From: Janthinobacterium rivuli | GTDB taxonomy: Bacteria > Pseudomonadota > Gammaproteobacteria > Burkholderiales > Burkholderiaceae_D | Direction of reading: 5' to 3' | DNA length: 64,000 bases | Assembly: GCF_009208735.1 (NCBI RefSeq) | Contig: NZ_WFLJ01000014.1 | Location: 1-64,000 of the forward strand | Shown: in pieces, positions 18,302 through 26,404 of the stretch | Layout of the letters: each line of letters opens with the position of its first letter | Numbering within the stretch: position 1 is the first letter of the stretch | Translations under genes and position numbers: made by a program | Notes under the pieces: generated by a model | What the model was told of the DNA's origin: nothing | The model's database searches: none | The model's input: only the letters and a program-made list of their open reading frames with translations

Positions 18302-18349
18302 GTTCGTATTGCGAACAAATATTCGTATTTAGAACTTATTCGTGAGAAT
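18302..18349. promoter_or_regulatory. Tandem inverted repeats, probable IclR-type (PcaR) operators
   Basis: GTTCGTATTGCGAAC at 18302-18316 has perfect 5-bp arms. A related ATTCGTATTTAGAAC starts 19 bp later at 18321, about two helical turns on. A third, ATTCGTGAGAAT at 18338-18349, is also a short palindrome. All lie between pcaI and the divergent IclR gene, where such regulators bind. Confidence 0.7.
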
Positions 18350-18399
18350 ATGCCTGTTCGGGGCGCTTGTCAATTTGCCGTTTTCACCAGCGCCATGGC

Positions 18400-18405
18400 T
18401 ATAAT
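18400..18405 (+). promoter_or_regulatory. Perfect -10 box TATAAT for the IclR gene
   Basis: TATAAT lies 26 bp upstream of the ATG. The best -35 candidate, TTGCCG at 18375-18380, has a long 19-bp spacer, so the promoter may be weak or activator-dependent. Confidence 0.55.
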
Positions 18406-18431
18406 TGCCACCTTGATCGATTGGAATTGCC

Positions 18432-19259
18432 ATGACCGACCGCAGCAGCACGCCCCTTTCCGCCGAAGAACTCCCCGATGCCGACGGCGCGCCGCGCCCC
18501 GGCGACAGCTATGTGCAATCGTTCGCGCGCGGCCTGGCCGTGCTGCGCAGCTTTGGCGCGCAGGCGCCGCAACAGACCTTGAGCGAAGTGGCGGAACGGG
18601 CGCAGCTGACGCGCGCGGGCGCGCGGCGCATCCTGCACACCTTGTTGCATCTCGGTTATGTGGAAGCGGACGGGCGGCTGTTCCGCCTGACGCCCAAGGT
18701 GCTGGACCTCGGTTACGCCTACCTGTCGTCCTTGCCCGTGTGGACGCAGGCACAGCCGCTGCTGGAAGAATTGATGCAGACCTTGCGCCAGTCGTGCTCG
18801 GCCACCGTGCTCGACGGCGACGACATCGTGTATGTCGTGCGCCTGTCCGCGCACCGCACCATGTCGATCAACCTGGGCATCGGCAGCCGCCTGCCCGCCT
18901 ATTGCACCTCGATGGGACGGGTGTTGCTGTCGGGCCTGGCGCCCGACGTGCTGCGCGAACGGCTGTCGAAGATGGCGCTGCTGAAAATCACGCCGGCGAC
19001 CAAGGTCGATATCGACGTCTTGATGGAAGAGATTGCGCAAGTGCGGCGCCAGGGCTGGTGCCTGGTGCAGGAAGAGCTGGAACAGGGCTTGATCGCCCTG
19101 GCAGCGCCCGTGTTCGACCGGGCCGGCAAGGTGGTGGCGGCGATCAACGTCAGCGGCCAGACGGCGGGACCGTCCGTGGCGCACCTGCTGGAACACAGCC
19201 TGCCGAAACTGCTCGATACGGCAAGCCGGGTCAGCGCCCTGGTGCGGGTGCAGCAGTGA
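18432..19259 (+). CDS. pcaR: IclR-family regulator of the pca genes (PcaR/PcaU/PobR type)
   Basis: DNA-binding regulator that responds to a beta-ketoadipate pathway intermediate. 275 residues: a variable N-terminus, then a winged helix at about 27-90 (SYVQSFARGLAVLRSF, TLSEVAERAQLTRAGARRILHTLLHLGYVE) and the IclR effector domain with RLSAHRTMSINLGIGSRLPAYCTSMGRVLLSG, typical of the Pca/Pob subfamily. It is divergent from pcaI across an intergenic region with inverted repeats. Whether it activates or represses, and whether it also controls itself, cannot be read from sequence; PcaR of Pseudomonas is an activator with 3-oxoadipate. Confidence 0.88.
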   Translation: MTDRSSTPLSAEELPDADGAPRPGDSYVQSFARGLAVLRSFGAQAPQQTLSEVAERAQLTRAGARRILHTLLHLGYVEADGRLFRLTPKVLDLGYAYLSSLPVWTQAQPLLEELMQTLRQSCSATVLDGDDIVYVVRLSAHRTMSINLGIGSRLPAYCTSMGRVLLSGLAPDVLRERLSKMALLKITPATKVDIDVLMEEIAQVRRQGWCLVQEELEQGLIALAAPVFDRAGKVVAAINVSGQTAGPSVAHLLEHSLPKLLDTASRVSALVRVQQ

Positions 19260-19273
19260 TTATTTCTTGAACC

Positions 19274-20131
19274 TTATTTTTTAAACTTCGCGCACGGGTC
19301 CGGACGCGGCTGCGCCGCCATCGTTTGCGTCAGGTCGAAGGTGCCCTGGTAGCCGGCGACGCCCTGTTCCAGGTAGCCGATGCTGCGCACGTTCAGTTGC
19401 GGGTCGGCCAGCTTCAGCCAGCGTGGCACGCCGATATCCTTGCGCACATGCGCATTGGCGGCGATCAGCACCACATCGCGCGGCGCCTGGTCACGGATCA
19501 GCTTGGCCATCCAGATATCGCGTGCCACCTGGGCGTTGACGACACCTTTGATCATCATGTCGGGCAGCATGTTGCAGCGGGCTGCCTGGACTTCCTTCTC
19601 TTGCCCGTCGAGGATATCGGCCGGCACGGGCGCGGCCAGGTAGGTGGCCACCATGGCGGGCGGCATGGCCCACTGGATGCCGTCGCGCACGATGCGCGAG
19701 GCATCGGCCGGCGACAGATTGCCGGCGACCAGGGTCAGCTGGTAGCTGATGACGAGGTCCAGCACGGGCCGGTACAAGCTCCAGTCCCAGCGCGGCTGCT
19801 CCATCACGCGGATGATGCAATCGGGGTCGGCGCAATCGCGCGCGGCGCGCGTCAGCAAGGCCTGGTTTTCGCGGTCGAACTGTTCCATGACAATCACGGG
19901 ACGCCAGCCGGCCGCCAGGCGGCGCTGCAATTCGGCGACGCGCAGGCGCTGGCCTTGCGCATTGTCATGGACTTCACCCAGCAGCAACACTTGTGGATTG
20001 GGCAAGGCGTCGGCCACGGGGGCGGGAGCGGGCGGCGCTTCCTTCTTCAGCAAGCTGCCGCAGGCGGCCAGCGCCAGCATGCTGCACAGCAGGGCGGTGC
20101 GCGCGCCGGCGCGGAAAATCACGGTCTTCAT
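19274..20131 (-). CDS. ChaN-family lipoprotein
   Basis: Predicted lipoprotein of the ChaN family; Campylobacter ChaN binds haem at the outer membrane and is linked to iron uptake. 285 residues: signal peptide with lipobox LAAC, lipidated C24, then a proline-rich linker and the ChaN domain starting VLLLGEVHDNAQGQ, a signature with the conserved glutamate and histidine. IVMEQFDRENQ, WDWSLYRP and IAANAHVRKDIGVP complete the fold. I use the ATG at 20131; upstream in-frame codons have no signal-peptide character. No iron-uptake gene is adjacent, so the role here is open. Confidence 0.85.
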   Translation of the reverse strand: MKTVIFRAGARTALLCSMLALAACGSLLKKEAPPAPAPVADALPNPQVLLLGEVHDNAQGQRLRVAELQRRLAAGWRPVIVMEQFDRENQALLTRAARDCADPDCIIRVMEQPRWDWSLYRPVLDLVISYQLTLVAGNLSPADASRIVRDGIQWAMPPAMVATYLAAPVPADILDGQEKEVQAARCNMLPDMMIKGVVNAQVARDIWMAKLIRDQAPRDVVLIAANAHVRKDIGVPRWLKLADPQLNVRSIGYLEQGVAGYQGTFDLTQTMAAQPRPDPCAKFKK

Positions 20132-20174
20132 GTCAGCGGGTATCCAGAGTGGCGATGCGCCAGATTGTACCGTC

Positions 20175-20606
20175 TCAGGCCGGCGCCGGCAGCTTGCGGC
20201 GCTCCAGCACTTCAAACACGACCATCCCGGCCAGCATGGCGCCGACAAACAGCCAGGCCTTCGGCTGGGCCGCCAGCAGGGACACGAGGGCGGGGCCGGG
20301 ACAGAAACCGGCGATACCCCAGCCCGCGCCGAAGGCCAGGCTACCCAGCAGCAGGCGCCGGTCGATGCGCCGCGATGCCGGCAATTGCATGGGCTCGCCC
20401 AGCAGCGCCGTGCCGCGCCGCCGCGCCAGCCAGAAGGCGGGCATGGCCACGCCGATGGCGCCGCCCATCACCAGCGCCAGCGACGGATCCCAGGCGCCGG
20501 CCAGGTCGAGGAAACCGAGCACCTTGGCCGGGTTGCTCATGCCGGAAACGATCAGGCCCAGGCCAAAGACGAGGCCGCTCAACAGGGAGAACAGGATTTT
20601 CATCAT
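20175..20606 (-). CDS. YeeE/YedE-type membrane protein (DUF6691-like)
   Basis: Small integral membrane protein of 143 residues, second half of a split YeeE/YedE-type sulfur transporter. About four hydrophobic helices; SGLVFGLGLIVSGMSNPAKVLGFLDLAG and GWGIAGFCPGPALVSL (with the conserved cysteine) are hallmarks. The ATG overlaps the stop of the partner gene as ATGA. YeeE proteins of known function import thiosulfate through conserved cysteines; split pairs next to an ArsR regulator are typical of sulfide or sulfane-sulfur responsive operons. Confidence 0.85.
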   Translation of the reverse strand: MMKILFSLLSGLVFGLGLIVSGMSNPAKVLGFLDLAGAWDPSLALVMGGAIGVAMPAFWLARRRGTALLGEPMQLPASRRIDRRLLLGSLAFGAGWGIAGFCPGPALVSLLAAQPKAWLFVGAMLAGMVVFEVLERRKLPAPA

Positions 20607-21028
20607 AGGTGGCGCAACAGATAGACGGTGAGGAAACCGGCCGCCATGAAGGCACACGTGGCCGCCAGCGAACGGGGAGACAGGCGCGACAGGCCGCACA
20701 CGCCGTGGCCGCTGGTGCAGCCGGCGCCATAGCGCACGCCCACGCCCACCAGCAGGCCCGCCACGATCAGGGCGGGCGTGCCCGCGTCGATCTGCACGGG
20801 CGGCAAGGCTTGCCATAGCGAATACAGCAGGGGAGTGCCGATCAGGCCGGCAAGAAAGGCGATGCGCCAGCCCAGGTCGCCCTGGCGCGGACGCAGCAGG
20901 CCGCCCACGATGCCGCTGATGCCGGCGATCCGTCCGTTGAACAGGATCAAGATCGCCGCCGCCAGGCCGATCAGCATGCCGCCAGCCAGCGATGTCCACG
21001 GCGTAAAGTGCTGCAAGTCGATGTGCAT
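20603..21028 (-). CDS. YeeE/YedE family membrane protein
   Basis: First half of the split pair, 141 residues, with about four membrane helices. [16 protein letters not shown] and [21 protein letters not shown] carry the conserved cysteines of the family; the latter is the hallmark of thiosulfate-transporter-like proteins. The ATG at 21028 lies 7 bp after the ArsR stop, so the three genes form one unit. A longer in-frame extension overlapping the regulator gene is a shadow. Confidence 0.87.
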   Translation of the reverse strand: MHIDLQHFTPWTSLAGGMLIGLAAAILILFNGRIAGISGIVGGLLRPRQGDLGWRIAFLAGLIGTPLLYSLWQALPPVQIDAGTPALIVAGLLVGVGVRYGAGCTSGHGVCGLSRLSPRSLAATCAFMAAGFLTVYLLRHL

Positions 21029-21035
21029 GGCTGCC

Positions 21036-21389
21036 TCAGTCCGCTTCGTCGTTGAACGGGGGCCGCGGCGCGCAAAATTGCGCGTACAGCACTTGCAGCA
21101 CGGCCAGCACGGGCGCGCTGGCGACGCGGTAATAGATCTGCTTGCCGTCGCGCCGCGTGGCCACCAGCATCTCTTCGCGCAGCACGCCCAGCTGCTGCGA
21201 CAGGGTCGGCTGGCCAATGCCCACTTTTTGCTCCAGGTCGCTGACGCAATGCTCGCCCTGCGATAGCTGGCACAGCAGCATCAAGCGGTCGGCATTGCCC
21301 ATGGCCTTGAGCAGCGAGCTGGCCTTGTAGGCCGCGCCGCGCATGGCGTCGACGTTGTATTCGGCGTGTTGTGTTGCGACTGTCTCCAT
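21036..21389 (-). CDS. ArsR-family repressor, BigR/SqrR-like
   Basis: Winged-helix repressor of 117 residues. The helix-turn-helix is VSDLEQKVGIGQPTLSQQLGVLRE at about 49-72. Cysteines C40 (LMLLC), C48 and C106 (YAQFC) occupy places that match the reactive pair of BigR and SqrR, which form a di- or tetrasulfide with reactive sulfur species and release DNA. I use the ATG at 21389 because GGGAGGG lies about 5 nt upstream; a longer start at 21431 would place the operator in the coding region. It leads the YeeE pair and probably represses it and itself. Confidence 0.85.
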   Translation of the reverse strand: METVATQHAEYNVDAMRGAAYKASSLLKAMGNADRLMLLCQLSQGEHCVSDLEQKVGIGQPTLSQQLGVLREEMLVATRRDGKQIYYRVASAPVLAVLQVLYAQFCAPRPPFNDEAD

Positions 21390-21430
21390 CTTGCCCTCCC
21401 ACAGGCGGTCATATTGATCATCATGCGACA

Positions 21431-21456
21431 AACAATATACTAATCAATATATTGTT
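21431..21456. promoter_or_regulatory. AT-rich palindrome, probable ArsR operator
   Basis: AACAATATA and its complement TATATTGTT flank an 8-bp spacer, with 9-bp perfect arms. It lies about 40 bp upstream of the regulator ATG, the usual location for autoregulation by ArsR proteins. Confidence 0.7.
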
Positions 21457-21722
21457 TTCCTGCTGGCGATTCGCACAAAAAAACAACAGTGTTTTTCGGC
21501 GATAGCGTACTCATGCAAAGTGTGCGGCAGCGATCATGTTTGCGCTATCAAAATGACAAATATTCGTAATAAACAGGAAATAAACGTATCAAAATTGTCA
21601 CGATCCATGTTGTAATGGGAGGTCAGCAGAAAAACCATGATACGCCCCCGTACAGGCGAATTGTCCGTCCATGCGCAAGCCGGTTTCGGCTGCGCCGCGC
21701 GGTGAACAACAGGGAGAGCAAG

Positions 21723-22130
21723 ATGGGAATCAATCCGCCACTATGCATTGCCTTGCTGGCGCTGTCGGCCAGCACATGGAGCATGGCGGCAGTCAGCGAC
21801 AGCGCGACCGGCAAGCTGCAGGAAGCCGGCGAACACGTGACGATCGATGAAAGCATCAGCTTGAATAATAACCCCGGCTGGGAAACACCGGACTTGCCGT
21901 ATGCACGCCTGCTGGCCAGCAGCAACGCGAGCGCGGCACCGCACTGGAGCACCATTGGCGCGCGTCATGCGGCCCTGGCGCCGCCCAAGTCCGTGACGGC
22001 CGCGCCCGCACAGCAAGCCAACGTGCCGGCCCCCGTGCCTGAAGCAAGCATGTACTCGATGTTGCTGGTGGGAATAGGCCTGGTGGCCTTGAGCCTGCAC
22101 GGCGAAAAACAGGAAAAATTCGATAATTGA
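21723..22130 (+). CDS. Small PEP-CTERM sorting-signal protein
   Basis: Secreted protein of 135 residues with no recognised domain other than its ends. An N-terminal signal peptide ends near SMAA; the C-terminus has VPEASMYSMLLVGIGLVALSL, a PEP-CTERM signal (VPEP, then a hydrophobic helix) recognised by exosortase/archaeosortase-like enzymes in exopolysaccharide-forming bacteria. The motif is PEA rather than PEP, and the tail after the helix (HGEKQEKFDN) is mixed-charge rather than arginine-rich. GGGAGAG precedes the ATG. It is followed by a terminator and stands alone. Function unknown. Confidence 0.75.
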   Translation: MGINPPLCIALLALSASTWSMAAVSDSATGKLQEAGEHVTIDESISLNNNPGWETPDLPYARLLASSNASAAPHWSTIGARHAALAPPKSVTAAPAQQANVPAPVPEASMYSMLLVGIGLVALSLHGEKQEKFDN

Positions 22131-22164
22131 CGGAGCCGGCTCTGGCACTGGTACGGCATTGCTG

Positions 22165-22197
22165 AAAAACATTCCGCCTGGTGCGGAATGTTTTTTT
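22165..22197 (+). terminator. Rho-independent terminator after the PEP-CTERM gene
   Basis: Stem ACATTCCGC / GCGGAATGT with loop CTGGT and a run of seven T after the stem. AAAAA precedes the left arm, so it may also end the minus-strand small gene whose stop is at 22207. Confidence 0.92.
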
Positions 22198-22206
22198 GTG
22201 TCGCCA

Positions 22207-22386
22207 TCATTTGTCCAGCAGGCGGCAGACCCGTTCGATATTGCCCACCGGAATGCCTGATTTCAGGGCGCGCGCGATGCAGGCCGCCTTGTCCGTGCCC
22301 GAGGCGGAAATGAGCACGAAGGCCGTGCCCAGGGCGCTGACGGCGACCAGCAGGATCAGCACGCCCTTGACGATATCCCAGTTCAT
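22207..22386 (-). CDS. Small single-helix membrane protein, unknown
   Basis: 59 residues starting MNWDIVKG, with one membrane segment (VLILLVAVSALGTAFVLI) followed by a short soluble tail containing two cysteines (AACIARA, RVCRLLDK). The start overlaps neither neighbour; it begins 20 bp after the DUF1697 stop. No family recognised. Coding status rests on the hydrophobic helix, compact spacing and terminator behind it. Confidence 0.55.
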   Translation of the reverse strand: MNWDIVKGVLILLVAVSALGTAFVLISASGTDKAACIARALKSGIPVGNIERVCRLLDK

Positions 22387-22405
22387 GGCGTCACCATGGA
22401 AGACA

Positions 22406-22993
22406 TCAATGCTCCTTGGCAAAGGAAGATGTGGCTGGCGCATCGGGCCCGTTCAGCAGCACATGCAATTTTTGCATGGTGGCCCAGTTGCGCGAGGTGA
22501 CGCCATCGCCCAGCAGCACGCCCAGCGCCGCCACCACCTTGCTGGCCAGCACGCCATCGGGACACCAGGCATATGCGGCCCAGCGGCCCAGCGCCAGCGC
22601 TTCCGGCTGCCACGGCTGCCGCAGCAAGGGCGCCAGTCGCTGCATGTCGGCCGGATTGTTCAGCACCAAGGTCAGCAGACGGGCCGCATCGGCCGCCGGT
22701 GCCAGGGGGTTTTGTTCGATCAGTTCGGCAAACTGGCTGGCCGACAGCACCGTCACCCTGGCCGCCACGCCCAGTTTCAGCACCAGCGCCTCCTCGATGC
22801 GGGCAGCGGCGTCGGCCGGCGCCACCTTGCCCCCGTCATACACGACATTGCCACTGTTGAGTACAGTACGCACCTGCGTAAAACCCAGGTCGCCCAGCAG
22901 CTTGCGCAAGTCGGCCATGGCCACGCGCTTGGCGCGGCCCACATTGATCCCGCGCAAAAGCGCCACTTGCTGACTATTTTCTGGCTGTGCCAT
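22406..22993 (-). CDS. DUF1697 domain protein
   Basis: 195-residue cytoplasmic protein of the DUF1697 family, function unknown. Family signatures are present: VALLRGINVGRAKRVAMADLR at the start, LGFTQVRTVLNSGNVVYD and near the end TSRNWATMQKLHVLL. Normal length and intact. It sits 15 bp after the histidine kinase stop on the same strand, and may share its transcript by read-through. Confidence 0.88.
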   Translation of the reverse strand: MAQPENSQQVALLRGINVGRAKRVAMADLRKLLGDLGFTQVRTVLNSGNVVYDGGKVAPADAAARIEEALVLKLGVAARVTVLSASQFAELIEQNPLAPAADAARLLTLVLNNPADMQRLAPLLRQPWQPEALALGRWAAYAWCPDGVLASKVVAALGVLLGDGVTSRNWATMQKLHVLLNGPDAPATSSFAKEH

Positions 22994-23008
22994 GTCTCTT
23001 CTCCTTGC

Positions 23009-24574
23009 CTAGGCCGGGCTGCTGGTGCTTTCCGGCAATGGCGTCACCGTGGGCAGGCGCAGCAGGAACGTCGCGCCCTGGCCCAGGATGCTGCTGACCG
23101 TGATGGTGCCGCCAAACTGCTTGGCAATCAAGTTGAACACGATATTCAAGCCCAGTCCGGTGCCGCCCTGCCCCCGCCGCGTGGTGACAAACGGGTCGAA
23201 CACGCGGTCGAGCATGTCGGGCGCGATGCCGCGGCCGTTGTCGCGCACCTGCATGGCGATGGAGTCGCCGTCGCGACGCACGCCGATATGGATGTTACCG
23301 GCCGTGTCCGCATCGAAGGCGTGCTCAACACAGTTCAACACGAGGTTGGTCAGCACCTGCGCCAGCGCGCCCGGATAGCTGTCGAGCATGATGTCAGGCG
23401 GACAATCGATATCGATGCGGATATGCGTCTTTTTCAGGGTCGGCTGCAGGCTCGAGATCACTTCACCGATATAGTCGCGCAATTCGAACAAACGGCGCGC
23501 CTCGCTGACCTGGTCGACGGCGATCTGCTTGAAGCTGTGGATCAGGTGCGCGGCGCGATAGGCATTGTTCATGATCAGCCGCGCGCTCTCGCCGGCCGTT
23601 TCCAGGTAGCGCACGATATCGGTCTTCTTGACGCTGCCGCCGGCCACCGCCGCGCTGATGTGATCGGTGGCTTCCTTCAGCACCGAGGCGCTGGTCAGCG
23701 CGATGCCCACCGGGGTGTTGATTTCATGCGCCACGCCCGCCACCAGGCTGCCCAGCGAGGCCAGGCGTTCCGACTGCAGCAACGATTCCTGCGCGCGGCG
23801 CAGCTCATCCATGGCTTGCGCCGTCTCCTGCTGCGAGCGGCGCGCCATGTCTTCCGCCTCGCGGCTGTCCTCGATGATGGACTTGAGCTTGCGCTGCACG
23901 GCATTGAAGCCGCGGATCACGTCGCCCAGCTCGTCGCGCCGGTTCTCCGGCAGCTCTTCGACGTCGTCGCTGCCCCGCGTGGCCAGGTCGATCAAGCCGT
24001 CGCGCAACTGTTTCAGGGGATCAAAGACGATGCGCAGGCTCAGCGCCAGGGCGCCCACCAAAATGATGTCAAGCAGCAAAACTTCCAGCACCTTGCGCCG
24101 CACTTCGCTGCGCAATGCCGCATCGATCTGGGCGCGGCTGAAATTGACGATGACCTTGCCGACGATCACCGGCTTGCCGCCACTGGCGGCCGCCACGGCG
24201 TCGCGGAAGACCAGCGGCGCCTCGACGGGCGTGCCGCCCATGGCGACGTCGGAGGTCAAAGGCACGAGGGTGCCGGCCGCGTCGCGCACTTCGCCCGCGA
24301 ACAGGCCGACCGAGGCGTCGTAGACGCGAATGCCGACCAGTTCCGGCGGCAGCATTTCGGCCGCGACGATGCTGTCGACCTTGGACTTATCGAGATCCCA
24401 CAGGGCGGAAGGCAAGCTGGTCTGCAAGCGCGTAAGCACGCCGCTGCGCAGGCGCGCGCTGCCCGATTCGAGTTCCTGGCTCAGTGTATATTGGGTATAA
24501 GAACCCGAAATGCCCAGCACCACGGTGACGATCACGACAAAAAGCAGGGTCAGCCGGACTTTGATACTCACCAT
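23009..24574 (-). CDS. Membrane-bound sensor histidine kinase
   Basis: About 521 residues: a membrane helix at 6-26, a periplasmic sensor region to about 160, a second helix at about 160-182, a HAMP linker to about 235, a coiled coil and then the kinase core. The phospho-accepting H283 is in GSLVAGVAHEINTPVG, a DhaK/NtrB-like H-box. The ATPase domain has LTNLVLNCVEHA (N), DNGRGIAP (G1) and GGTGLGLNI (G2). No response regulator gene is adjacent, so the partner lies elsewhere. The start is the ATG at 24574 or a TTG one codon earlier; GGGGAG lies upstream of both. Confidence 0.88.
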   Translation of the reverse strand: MVSIKVRLTLLFVVIVTVVLGISGSYTQYTLSQELESGSARLRSGVLTRLQTSLPSALWDLDKSKVDSIVAAEMLPPELVGIRVYDASVGLFAGEVRDAAGTLVPLTSDVAMGGTPVEAPLVFRDAVAAASGGKPVIVGKVIVNFSRAQIDAALRSEVRRKVLEVLLLDIILVGALALSLRIVFDPLKQLRDGLIDLATRGSDDVEELPENRRDELGDVIRGFNAVQRKLKSIIEDSREAEDMARRSQQETAQAMDELRRAQESLLQSERLASLGSLVAGVAHEINTPVGIALTSASVLKEATDHISAAVAGGSVKKTDIVRYLETAGESARLIMNNAYRAAHLIHSFKQIAVDQVSEARRLFELRDYIGEVISSLQPTLKKTHIRIDIDCPPDIMLDSYPGALAQVLTNLVLNCVEHAFDADTAGNIHIGVRRDGDSIAMQVRDNGRGIAPDMLDRVFDPFVTTRRGQGGTGLGLNIVFNLIAKQFGGTITVSSILGQGATFLLRLPTVTPLPESTSSPA

Positions 24575-24780
24575 CAATCGATACTCCCCGGGCCAGGCCG
24601 GCCGCCAGCCCGCGGCGCGGGCGCACAGACGTCAGCGGACAACAGCCTGAATCAAATGTACGGTATGACATGCTTATTGGCAAGATTTACAGCAATGGCG
24701 TTTTCCACAACGGCCTTGATACAGGTTGAGACATTGCGTCATGGCAATGGTAATATCCCGCAATCATCTAAGGAGTCGTC

Positions 24781-25119
24781 ATGACGGTCATGCATCAACA
24801 TCTCCCCCTGGAACAAGTTCGTCCCGGCATGGTCTTGTCGGATGTCTTGCTCGATGCGCATGGACAAGTGCTGTTGCCGCAAGGCGCGGTATTGACGGAA
24901 AACATGCTGGCTCTGATGCCGCGCCACAACATCGACATGCTGCCGATCCAGGCGCCGCCACCGTCGCCGGAAGAAATCGCCGCGCAACGGGCGGCCGATA
25001 GCGAACGGCTGGCTTACCTGTTCCGCAAGCACGACCCGGACGATCCCCTGGACGCGGCCACCACCTTGCTGCGCAACTATGTCGCGGCTTACCGCCTGGG
25101 TACGGGAGAGGTCGCATGA
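24781..25119 (+). CDS. Small protein resembling the N-terminal module of HD-GYP/HDOD proteins
   Basis: 112 residues. The first half (LEQVRPGMVLSDVLLDAHGQVLLPQGAVLTE) resembles the beta-rich module that precedes HD-GYP domains (DUF3391-like), where it is fused rather than free. The rest is a helical tail without a recognised motif. The stop overlaps the ATG of the HDOD gene (ATGA), so the two are made together and probably interact. Function unknown. Confidence 0.7.
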   Translation: MTVMHQHLPLEQVRPGMVLSDVLLDAHGQVLLPQGAVLTENMLALMPRHNIDMLPIQAPPPSPEEIAAQRAADSERLAYLFRKHDPDDPLDAATTLLRNYVAAYRLGTGEVA

Positions 25120-25961
25120 GCACCCTGCTGACGCTCGACGATATCGTCGCCCACCTCGATGACCTGCCGTCGCTGCCCGCCGTCGTCATGGAACTGTTGA
25201 ATAGCATCGATCAGGACGACGTCGATATTTCCGTGCTGGCCAAAAAAGTGTCGTACGACCAGGCGCTGACGGCGAAAACCCTGCGCCTGGCCAACTCGTC
25301 GCAATATGGCTTGCAAGTGAAAGCCACCACCATCCAGCAGGCGATCACCTACCTGGGCTTCCAGACCACGCGCAGCCTGATCACGTCGGCCGCCATCACG
25401 GGCTGCTTCCCGGAAGGACGCTGCCCCGGCTTTGACGACAAGGCCTTCTGGCGCCATTCGGTGGCGACGGCCGCCTGCGCCAAGGTGCTGGCGCGGCAGA
25501 TCCGCTTCAACCAGGATTACGCGTTCACGGCCGGCTTGCTGCATAACATCGGCCGCCTGGTGCTGGTCAGCAGCTTTCCCGCCCAGTACGCGCAGGCGAT
25601 CGCCTACCAGGCGGCGCACGATTGCAGCCTGCTCGAAGCGGAGCAAACCGTGCTGGGCGTGGACCACGTGCAGGCGGGCGTGGCGCTGGCCGAACACTGG
25701 AATTTTTCCGACACCATGCGCCTGGCGCTGGCCAATTACCTGCAGCCGGAAACGCCGGGGGCAGGCTTCCTCGCGTCGCTGATCCACGTGGCCAATGCCG
25801 TCGTTTGCGCGCTCGACCTGGCGCAGGCGGGCGACGACATGGTGCCGCGCGTCTCGCCGTTGGCCTGGGACGCGCTGGGCCTGAGCGAAGACACGTATCT
25901 GCAGCTGTTCCGCGAAACGGAACTGCGCTACGACGAAATCACTTCGGCACTGCTGAGCTAA
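25116..25961 (+). CDS. HDOD domain protein
   Basis: 281 residues of HDOD fold, related to HD-GYP phosphodiesterases but lacking a fully intact HD/GYP catalytic centre. LPSLPAVVMELLNSIDQDDVDI, RLANSSQYGL and TTIQQAITYLGFQTTRSLI are HDOD signatures; HNIGRLVLVSSFP holds the HD-like residue pair as HN. HDOD proteins serve as signalling scaffolds in motility, surface and stress control. It is coupled to the small upstream protein by an ATGA overlap. No output domain (EAL or GGDEF) is attached. Confidence 0.88.
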   Translation: MSTLLTLDDIVAHLDDLPSLPAVVMELLNSIDQDDVDISVLAKKVSYDQALTAKTLRLANSSQYGLQVKATTIQQAITYLGFQTTRSLITSAAITGCFPEGRCPGFDDKAFWRHSVATAACAKVLARQIRFNQDYAFTAGLLHNIGRLVLVSSFPAQYAQAIAYQAAHDCSLLEAEQTVLGVDHVQAGVALAEHWNFSDTMRLALANYLQPETPGAGFLASLIHVANAVVCALDLAQAGDDMVPRVSPLAWDALGLSEDTYLQLFRETELRYDEITSALLS

Positions 25962-26077
25962 GCATTGCCGCAAACGCAAACGGCTCTCGCCGCGAAGCGA
26001 AAGCCGTCAAGGGTACTGCGGTGTGTCCATGCCGCCAGCAGCTAGGCAAGCGGCACAGTCAGCGTCCAACCGCCACA

Positions 26078-26404
26078 TCAGTGCGCGTAATTCGATTCTT
26101 GCGCATCGCCGCGGTCTTCCGCTTTTGGACGGCCCTGGGCGTCGGACAGACGATACTTGGTGCGGCGGTCGCCCATCAAGTCGCGCAAGTCGCGGATGCT
26201 CATGCCCGTCACTTCGTGCATGCGGATCAGCAGCGAAGCGCCGACCGGCAAGCGGTGGTGGCGAATCTTGCTGATGACGGGTGGCGCCACTTCGAGCAGA
26301 CGCGACAGGGCTGCGTCGTTTTTCAGCTGCATCTTGCTCAGCAGAATGTCCAGCAGGTGATTCGGGTTGTAACTCTCTTGCGATGCTAATGCATGATGTG
26401 CCAT
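26078..26404 (-). CDS. Small helix-turn-helix-like protein
   Basis: 108 residues. Residues of about 15-60 (LLDILLSKMQLKNDAALSRLLEVAPPVISKIRHHRLPV) look like a Cro/CI-type helix-turn-helix, followed by SLLIRMHEVTGMSIRDLRDLMGDRR and a polar tail, so it is probably a small DNA-binding regulator. GAGG precedes the ATG. It lies alone between the HDOD gene and a 650-bp gap. Similar proteins seem common in this bacterial family, but I cannot name it. Confidence 0.65.
   Translation of the reverse strand: MAHHALASQESYNPNHLLDILLSKMQLKNDAALSRLLEVAPPVISKIRHHRLPVGASLLIRMHEVTGMSIRDLRDLMGDRRTKYRLSDAQGRPKAEDRGDAQESNYAH

Noticed and set aside
22181-24784. An 867-codon open frame antisense to the DUF1697 and histidine kinase genes
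   Set aside because: Opposite strand has intact, motif-bearing genes; the antisense frame is His/Gln/Arg-rich without domains.
25980-26007. Possible terminator hairpin after the HDOD gene (ACGGCT...AGCCGT)
   Set aside because: Stem is interrupted and not followed by a T-run; evidence is too weak to list as a terminator.
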